DNA of 14,488 nucleotides from Pigoraptor vietnamica (taxonomy: Eukaryota; Opisthokonta; Filasterea), in assembly GCA_943704525.1 (NCBI GenBank), contig CALSCQ010001410.1, positions 1 through 14,488 of the forward strand, written 5' to 3'. This document shows positions 7,371-14,488 of the stretch, in pieces. Under the pieces are notes generated by a model. It did no database searches. It was not told the origin of the DNA and was given only the letters and a program-made list of their open reading frames with translations. The position numbers were made by a program, and so were the translations under genes. Positions within the stretch are counted from its first letter, which is position 1. Each line of letters opens with the position of its first letter.

Positions 7371-10300
7371 TCACGTGACCACCGTGCAGTGGCGGACATA
7401 GCTCCAGTCGACGAGGTTGACGCACGCGCAGGCGCAGCAGCAGCTAAAGAGAAAGAAGCGCCAGCGCGGAATGCGGCGCAAGAGCCCTCCCACGTGAATG
7501 CCGCGCTTGTGTTCCCAGCCCATGCAGAAGATATCGACAAAGAAGCCGATGGTGAGCATGAACACAATGTTCGCCATGTCGACGACGTCGCTCGTGGCGC
7601 CGGCGGCAAAGTCGTAGCACCCCTTGCGCTTCGAAAGCACTCTGCCGGAATCAATGCGAAAATTAAAATGAGAAGGAGCGGTCGAGAAAATGCCGTGACG
7701 ATCAAGTCCAAAGAAGAAGCAGTAACAGCCAGACCCGAAGACCAGACACAATCGACTGCGTAATGTGACCATGATGTGCGCCGACGCAAAACTGAACACA
7801 GTGCGCCAGACACTCCGCTGCCTTCATGCACGCACGCAAAACACACTCACTTGACGAGCACGAGGGTCGTTGCGGCTGCCTGCACCTCGACGATCGTCTC
7901 GATGGCGATGTGCGCCGCGTGGCCCTCCTTGTTTCTTAGTTTGCTAACGACTTCAACACGCCGGCCTTCGCCGCTCACCGCGGGCTCCTCGCTCTCACTC
8001 GACTGGCGGCGTCCACGGAGTGCGCGCACGGCCGAGTGGACAAACCGCTGGAACGAGTCGCTGAGGCGCCCCCTTTTGAAGTAGCTGAGGCGCACGGCGA
8101 CCTCGAGCAGGCCCGTGAGTGTCGTCATGAGAAGCGCCTGCGCGACCGAGCGCGACTTGAACATGAAGATGCGGCCAATGATCTGCGCCCGGGGCCGTCA
8201 GTACACTGCGGTCAGGAAGCATGGTCTAGATAGCAGATGCAGTGTTGTGTTGTTGCGACCAACTTGCATAAGGTCGGTGGCACTCACACGGCACATGCAC
8301 CCCGTGAGACAGATGGGGGCACAAAAGATCAAACACGTGCAGTCGAGTAAGGTTCAGTCGCAACATGGTCAGCGTGACACGTGGATACACAAGAGACAGT
8401 GCGAGCCGACAATTGTAAAGCGGCACACGCTGCTTCGTGACACGTGATATCGCCAATTACAATGCAGCACACTGCACATCTGCTTCAGTTCGTGACACAC
8501 GGCGATATCAAGTCCAGACCACTCACCGAGAGCATGATGCTAATCCAATACCACAGCGTGACGCCGACGTGCGTTGGGATCGACTTCATCTCGACAATGG
8601 CGCGGCGCAGAAAGTGCGTCAATGCAAACGTGACGAGCGGGTGCGCGACAATCCGGAACGAGAGGGCGACCGCAAAGCTCTCCGTGACGACGTTCCGCAC
8701 AACGAAGCGGGAATACGCTCCCACGAGCGCGACGGCGACGAGGGAACGGATGGCAAATGCGCGGGAAGCGCGCGACGACTCTTCAAACTGCGTGATAACG
8801 GGGTTGCGCGCAGCTTGCAACAACATGTCGTACAATTGCACGACAGGGAAGGTGACGATGGGCGCAAAGGCGAGGTCGTCCCACGTCCTTGCCACGAACA
8901 GGACGGTGACGTACACCGCGTTGACGGCAAGCGGCACGAGGGCGCGCTTGCACAGGCGATCGATGATGAGCGGAAAGCACACGAACCCCAGAGAGAGGAC
9001 CATGGCGTGCGCGAGCGTCACGAAGAGAAGGCGCCAGATGTACGCCGCCCACGAGGGCCGGCACTGGCTCCCGAGCGAAAGGTCGGAACACTGCTCCGTT
9101 GGAAAGAGGGAGAAGAGGAGGACGTAGAGGATCATGACGGCGCCGACGAGCAGTGTCAGCGCATACGTCGTGGAGAGCTCGAGGAAAATGTCTCGCGTCG
9201 CCGCGCGGTTCGCCGCGGCGGTCGTCTTCGACGAGCGCAGCCCTCGACGCCGCCACGAGGCCATGTTCTTTGGCGTCTCGATCATTGCGACGCGCATGTA
9301 CTCGAGGGTGGACGGGCGCGCGGTCGTCGTGTTCTTGCGCTTTGTCGGAACGTTCCCGCCCTCTGTTGGTCCGAATCCATTACCGTCGTCGGCCGCAACT
9401 ACGTCATCCCACGCCTGCGCGGGCCCGATCGCATCGTCTGGGGCGCGCGCGGCGGCAACCTCTTCGTCGATGACCTCGACTGTGTGGTCCGTCGATACAC
9501 GGCTCGAGGTGCTTCCCCGCCCCGTCGCGCGCAAGGGGATGGTCGACACGGAGCGGACAGACAATTTCCGAGCGTCTGCGCCTAGCACCGGGCTAGAGAG
9601 ATCGTTCTGCGCGACGGCGTCGGCGGCGTCGGCCGCGACCAGCGCAGCCTGTCGTATCATGTCTTGCAGCAGTGCAAGCAACGTCTGCTGCTCATCCTCG
9701 CTAATGGCCAGTGCCTCGCGAGCGCCGCCGCTCGTCGCCCCGCCGGTTGTCGACTGTGGCGCCACATCCTTCATCGAGTGCGAGCCACTCGACGCGAAGA
9801 GAATGGCCTGTCGGCGCATGTCACCGGCGGATCCCGCAAAGTCGTTCGAGCGCGCCGCCGGCAACGGCGAAACGCCGCACATCGCCGATAGCTGCGTGAG
9901 AATGCTACGTCGCGTGTGGATCGTGCCGTTCTCGAGGAGGCGGTGCAGCAGCGTCGCCGCCTTGCTCGTTTGCGTCGCTGATGGAGCACCCGGCTTTTCG
10001 CCGCTGGCAGCATCAACTGCCCGCACCCCCGTTGCGCGTCCAGACGCATCCGCCGCGTTTTCAGAGAGACCCGCCTGTTCCAGCGTGTCCTCAAGCTCAG
10101 CGACGGACTCGAAGAGCCTGTTCTCGGCGGCGTACGCAGTGACGGCAATGCGCGTCATCACGACGATCCCGCACAGGTACCACGACGTTTGCGCCCAGTA
10201 CCCGTCGCGGCCGGCGAGCGTCGCCAGTCCCGTCACGAACACTAGCGACAGGCACAGCTGCAGCGCAACAAGCCCGATGAGGCTGTTGTGCGTCCCCCTC

Positions 10301-11769
10301 AAAAGCCGCCGCTGGTTGCGCAGGTGCCGGTGCGCGAGCGCGGCGCTCGATATCAACCGCCGAAGGGCGCTGCCGATCGCGGTGGTGGCGACCGTGTCGG
10401 CCGTGCACTCCAGTTGAATGAGCGACACGGCGTCGCGCACGGCGAGCCCGATTTCCTGCGTGAGGACGACGGCCGCGTGGAAGACCAGCAACAGTCGCTC
10501 AATGCCGATGACGAGGTGGACCTTGACCACGACAGACGAAGCGGCCCACAGCGCCAGGTTGACGGCGCCGCTGTCCGTAAACGAGAGGACGGGATGGTGC
10601 TTGTAAAAGTTGACGTATCCGCCGCCCCAGGGGCTCTCGTCGAGGCCCGCCAGTGCGAATCCGAGCGTGTAGGCAACCGTCGCTGCCACAAACCCAAAAG
10701 CCGTCCCGACGAGCGCCTTCTTGCGGCGACGCGTGCGAACGATCTCGTTCAGAATCTGCACGCTGTTCTCGCTGACGTGCGCGACGCGGTCGTAGTAATA
10801 GACGCCGCCCCTGAACACCCCGCGCACGTACAAGAACACGGCGAGCGTCAGCATGATGAAGCTGTACAGCGTCGCCGTCGCCACGTTGGCGTCCGATTCT
10901 CGAATTGCTGTCCGGAAGAACTGGACGATGAGAAACACGTAATACCCCCCGAGAAAAAGTATGGTCGCCGCCACGTACGCCGCAAACGCCGTGCGGCCGA
11001 CCCACCGCCGCGTCCAGCTGCGGCTGTAGGCGCTGCGCGGCGGCAGCGTGGCGATGAGTATCAGAAAGGGGGCGAGATAAGTCCCCCGTATTGCCTCGGA
11101 CGCACGCATGGCCGCATTGCGTGTCCTCTCCTCAAGAGCGGGCTCCAGTGCGGTGGTGGGGAGGACCCCGCCCCTCAGATCCGCCAAATCGTAGATGTCG
11201 CCGATCCGTCCGCTCATGTCGTCATGCCGCACGCCGCGACTCGAAAAGGGAGACCGGTTGCTCGTGTTACTGCTCGCCAGCGCGGGGCGCGACCCGCCGG
11301 CGACCGACGTTCCGATTGAAGCGTTGAGTGATATCTTTCCGCTGCCGCTGGTCCCCGTGATAAGGCGGGCGCGGCTCGGCGACAGCTTCAGAAAAGGCCG
11401 TCCGTTGGCGGACCTGGGTTGCGACATGCCCCACGTGTCCAGGAGGCCGGAGGGAAGCACGTCGCCGTTCTCCTGCGCACGCTCGACGTCAAAGTCATTC
11501 GCTTGCGCCCCCAGCTCGCCATCGCGTTGGTTGTTTGCGTGCAGAGTGCCGACGCCCGGCGAATCAACGTTGACTAGCTCGACCTCCTCCTCATATGCCG
11601 AGGGCCCTTCGGCCGTCGCGGAGAGAGGAACGGACGACAATAGCCCCGTCCGGACATTCTCATGGACTTCCCCCGGCAGGGACGGCGCAGAGTGTGTTAC
11701 GACAAAAAACTCTGCGCCCGTCGTGCTCGGTCGCACCACGACCACAGGAGGCGCCCCCGTGTCGTCCAT
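7371..11769 (-). CDS. Large multi-pass membrane protein, family not recognised, 3 exons
   Basis: Exons in transcript order: 11769-8527, 8182-7851, 7641-7371. Introns start GTGAGT and end GCGCAG or GGCAG, and the joined product is 1281 residues ending in TGA. Residues 1-229 are polar, Ser/Gly/acid-rich and probably cytosolic and disordered. About six or seven hydrophobic segments follow (roughly 230-246, 260-285, 296-318, 352-375, 402-424, 496-518, 527-547). Then comes a long polar linker (about 550-860) with a helical stretch near 690-722. A second hydrophobic group lies at about 866-890, 908-936, 945-962, 1006-1024, 1031-1053, 1070-1090 and beyond into exons 2 and 3. The last exon has a hydrophobic helix followed by FFLFSCCCACACVNL, five Cys in seven residues and a possible palmitoylation site. 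No signal peptide is evident. No enzymatic motif was seen. Integral membrane location is well supported; function is unknown. Confidence 0.82.
8445..8510 (-). repeat. Inverted repeat in the first intron of the membrane-protein gene
   Basis: TGATATCGCC at 8445-8454 and GGCGATATCA at 8501-8510 are perfect 10-nt inverted arms. The loop contains a smaller palindrome, TGCAG...CTGCA, at 8463-8476. The structure lies 11 nt inside the 344-nt intron from its donor and could form a hairpin in the pre-mRNA. A partly repeated string (TGCTTC...CGTGACAC) occurs at 8431 and again at 8481. The rest of this intron shows nothing recognisable. Confidence 0.55.
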
Positions 11770-11977
11770 TCACACGTGGGCGCGACGCAGACGCCACACG
11801 AGCGAATTTCTTCTGTTCAAGGCATTCCAAGCGACTCTGTGAGCCTGACGGCGGCGATAGTTCAGTCGACTGCCGTATGCCACCGTGCAGTCTTGTAAGA
11901 AAAAGGGGTACAAGACGGAAGAGAAAAAGTGAGTGCCAGTGCGCATATGTGAGAGTGTATGTTTGTGCGCGCGTGCG

Positions 11978-12042
<65 letters not shown>

Positions 12043-12709
12043 TGCGTGCGTGGCGCATGCGTGCGTTGTGTAAGTGCGGGGAATCAGGCTCAGTCTCAGA
12101 TGCACATTGATAGGCACACTAAGTTGGCCGCGTGAGACGAGGGGGGGTGGGCCACGTTCAGTTTCGCCGAGTGTGTTCAGCATGGTCGTTCTGATGCACA
12201 GCAGTGCACTTACCTCAGGCGCTCCCTAAGAATCAATCTCGCACCACACAGGCCGTCGTGGGCCGTTCTTGTGGCGACTGGAAGCACGGCAGTCGCGCAG
12301 TCGAACGGGCAGTGATTAGCACCACACCCAGTTGGCTGAGTTTGGCTATAGCAAGGACTCGGTCTCGGCGGCGCTGGAAGTGCGGGAGCGCCACATTGAA
12401 ACACATTGCGCGTTGCGCAAAGTGAAACCAAGCGGCGACAAGCCGTGCGCAAACATTTGTCTCGGGGTAACTGGGTAACCACAAATTGAGACGAACACCA
12501 AAGAAGTGCCCAAAATTGGGCTCGGGCCAATTCATGTCCATTCGATCGGTGTCAAGCGATCAGCCACGTGGAATCCAAGAGTAACGTCTGTTGAGGGGAA
12601 GGCACACATTTTTGCCCTCACGCACGCAGCCAGCATGGCACCTGTCTCTGCGAAACGTAGGGTAGCCCGTGCCTTTCATTGCACTTGGGAGAGTGTCAGG
12701 GGACAGAGA
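11770..12709. other. Intergenic region between two minus-strand genes
   Basis: These 940 nt separate the HAP40-like stop from the start of the membrane-protein gene, both on the minus strand. They should hold the 3' end of the first gene and the promoter of the second, but I found no clear TATA box or AATAAA. The region contains the (TG)n tract at 11979-12040 and a short palindrome TTGCGCGTTGCGCAA at 12406-12420. No coding signature was seen on either strand. Confidence 0.6.
11979..12040. repeat. (TG)n microsatellite upstream of the membrane-protein gene
   Basis: A 62-nt TG run, about 210 nt upstream of the minus-strand start at 11769. It reads as CA on the sense strand of that gene, the same orientation as the (CA)n before the macro-SirTM gene. 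Confidence 0.97.
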
Positions 12710-13504
12710 TTATCGCGCGGCTTCTGCCTCACACAGCAACTGGAGCACCTGGTTCTGCGTCGCGTCAAAGTGGGGCCACAAGTCCCTCTGCAGCACGCGA
12801 AGTGCCTGCACGTCGTTCGCGTCGCACGCCAGCTGCGCAAACGATCGATGGCGAGATTTGATTGGCGATGAGATGCGAACACAATCGATCATATGTAAAG
12901 GCGCACACACGGCCTTACGGACGCACAACTACGGGATGGCACGTACCACGACAGACTGAAGCAGCACAAACACATCGCTGCGAATAAAGGCATGGCCTGG
13001 TACAACCGCAGGTGCGTCTGCGGCGGCGTTCGCTTCTTGTGCCGATGCGCCACCGCCGACGTAATTGTCCATAATTTGAGCGTATTCCGGCTTGGCGGAA
13101 AGTTGCGTAGGCTGCAATCACAAAACAACATACAATAACAACACACACACACACACACACACGCACGTACGCACACACACACACACACACATACACGCGT
13201 CGCAGTCAGATAGAGACCGAGTGTGATATGCAAAGTGCAGAATGCAGTGACAGCCGCGCGCCACGCACCTGCATGTACAGAAGCAGCAAAAGGCGGGTGA
13301 TCTCGGCCCATCCGACAATGTCAAAGTACGGACCGCGCCGGTAGTCCTTTTTCCCGGTCGTCTCTGCAGTGAGCGCTTCAAACCATCCCTCCGTCTTGTC
13401 CGAGTCGAGACCTGTGTTCGCGCATGCAGTGCGTAAGACACATGCACACATATAATAACCTGCATACACACACACAGAGACACACACACAGACACAGACA
13501 CACA

Positions 13505-13563
<59 letters not shown>

Positions 13564-14469
13564 CACACACACACACCCAGAACACCAGGTTGGGCACCCA
13601 CACTTGTCCATGGCAAGCTCAATCATCTCCGTGAGGGTCACGATGGCCGAATCAAAGTCGCCTGTTCCAACCAAAGTGAGCATTGGAAGGAAAAATAGGG
13701 ACCACAGACGCAGCCAAAGCAACGCGCACACAACGAAGCATGGAGCGGGGCGCGCCTGTCCGTAACTGCAGAGGAACACAAACGCACCGACTTCGATCTT
13801 GCACTCGGTGGCCGATCTCATCGATGCGAGCGCGACGAGTGGGGTTGCGTGTACTTGGTAACTGGCGGCGCGCTCGTAGTACTGCATTGCCTCGTGGGCC
13901 CTCCCAAGCATCTGCGACGGCACCCAAAGGAAAGGTGAGGCGAGACAAGGGCGGTTTGCAGGCGTTTGCGTGTGTGCGTCAATGCGTGCACGCGCGTGTG
14001 TGCGTGTGTGCTTGTGCGTGTGTGTTTGTGCGCATGTGTTTGATATTATCGAGGCGTGTCCGCCACTTACTCGAAGGGCATTCGCAAGTTCGGTGCACAG
14101 GCTCGCAGCGAGAGCGACTTTTCGAAGCGAGAGATACGTCTGCGCGCCAATATATAATATCCTCAGTACAGCTTCACGCCGCACACACACTATTCAAAGA
14201 CACACAGCAGCAACACCACAACACGACGCAACGCACGAACATCAACAGCGAGGAGGGAGCAGTGTGTACTACCTTCACGACACGCTGGTGCTACAACACC
14301 ACCACTGACCTCAATCGCGAGTAAGTAACAATGCACTGCCTCCACGGCGTACTGCTCGTAACTGGGGAAGTTCATCTCGGCGTAGTCATGCTCGGCCTCC
14401 ATGTACAGCTGGCCCGCCTTGGCCGCCTTGTCCGCCTCGCCCAAGCCATTGCCCAGCGCCTGCTCGCAC
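12710..14469 (-). CDS. HAP40: HAP40/F8A homologue (huntingtin-associated protein 40), 5'-partial, last 7 exons
   Basis: Predicted TPR-like helical scaffold that binds huntingtin; in animals HAP40 and huntingtin form a stable complex linked to vesicle and endosome traffic. Exons in transcript order: 14469-14310, 14139-14071, 13911-13788, 13661-13602, 13411-13269, 13111-12947, 12832-12710. They splice in frame into 280 residues plus TAA. Family features in order: CEQALGNGLGEADKAAKAGQ; ALAASLCTELANALR; a TPR-like AHEAMQYYERAASYQ; GDFDSAIVTLTEM; EITRLLLLLYMQ; KPEYAQIMDNY; VFVLLQSVVLACDANDVQAL; and LQRDLWPHFDATQNQVLQLL at the C terminus. All have counterparts in the same order in human HAP40 (371 residues), so roughly 80 N-terminal residues lie beyond the window. 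Donors vary (GTCAGT, GTAAGT, GTGCGT, GTGGGT, GTACGT). The 13602/13411 junction (donor GTGGGT) is the least certain. Mammalian F8A genes are intronless, unlike this one. Confidence 0.9.
13139..13191. repeat. Compound (CA)n microsatellite in HAP40-like intron 13112-13268
   Basis: Two CA runs (13139-13162 and 13172-13191) are separated by CGCACGTACG. On the sense (minus) strand they read as GT. Confidence 0.95.
13465..13578. repeat. Long (CA)n microsatellite in HAP40-like intron 13412-13601
   Basis: Imperfect CA/GACA repeats grade into a perfect 57-nt CA core (13506-13562) and then further CA. The tract fills most of a 190-nt intron and reads as GT on the sense strand, starting about 20 nt after the donor. 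Confidence 0.96.
13960..14040. repeat. Imperfect TG/CG-rich tract in HAP40-like intron 13912-14070
   Basis: Alternating purine-pyrimidine sequence of TG, CG and TTTG units on the plus strand. It reads as CA-rich on the sense strand, the opposite orientation to the other two repeat-bearing introns of this gene. Confidence 0.85.
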
Positions 14470-14488
14470 CTGAGAGTGGGGGTGGGGG

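Noticed and set aside
7262-7846. Alternative 194-codon minus-strand frame over the last membrane-protein exon
   Set aside because: It runs through the inferred intron in a different frame. The phase-2 splice 7851/7641 continues the upstream protein in frame with a hydrophobic product.
9134-11319. Long plus-strand open frames of 427 and 343 codons opposite the membrane-protein gene
   Set aside because: They lie opposite a clear multi-pass membrane frame, have Arg/Ser/Pro-rich low-complexity translations and show no motif.
11329-11358. P-loop-like GTSGSGK near residue 139 of the membrane protein
   Set aside because: The position after GK is Ile instead of Ser or Thr, and the motif lies in a polar, probably disordered tail.
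7371-11769. Assignment of the membrane protein to PHTF, gustatory-receptor-like or pecanex families
   Set aside because: Only general topology is reminiscent. No family-specific motif could be matched by eye.
13465-13578. CRISPR-like or minisatellite array
   Set aside because: It is a simple CA dinucleotide repeat without spacers, in an intron of a eukaryotic gene.

Overview
The window reads as nuclear DNA of a GC-rich, intron-dense unicellular eukaryote. Three of its four genes are split by short spliceosomal introns (85-344 nt), and all 17 introns modelled here fit GT...AG. Long (TG)n/(CA)n microsatellites sit in introns and upstream regions. The lineage cannot be fixed by eye. A free-living protist (amoebozoan or another deep branch) fits, because the window pairs a huntingtin-partner homologue with a microbial-type ADP-ribosylation protein.

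Layout. (1) Positions 176-3221, plus strand: a GH29 alpha-L-fucosidase in ten visible exons. Its 5' end lies outside the window, and a PAN/Apple-like cysteine module is inserted before the C-terminal beta domain. (2) Positions 3222-4929: 1.7 kb without a convincing gene, holding a TATA-like box, an imperfect foldback, a T45 tract and a (CA)n tract. (3) Positions 5015-7036, plus strand: one intronless 673-residue reading frame that fuses a zinc-containing macrodomain (ADP-ribose eraser type) to a class M sirtuin (SirTM, ADP-ribose writer type). (4) Positions 7371-11769, minus strand: a three-exon, 1281-residue multi-pass membrane protein of unrecognised family, convergent with the fusion gene. 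(5) Positions 11770-12709: intergenic, with a (TG)n tract. (6) Positions 12710-14469, minus strand: the last seven exons of a HAP40/F8A homologue, the obligate partner of huntingtin. Its N-terminal exon or exons lie beyond the window.

The genes do not form an obvious pathway. The best candidate for a self-contained system is the macro-SirTM fusion. It joins in one chain two activities that in bacteria are encoded side by side and respectively add and remove mono-ADP-ribose. The bacterial accessory genes (a GcvH-like carrier protein and a lipoate ligase) are not in this window. The HAP40 homologue predicts that the same genome encodes huntingtin.

All exon boundaries were worked out by hand from splice consensus, reading phase and family similarity. 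No database search or alignment program was run.
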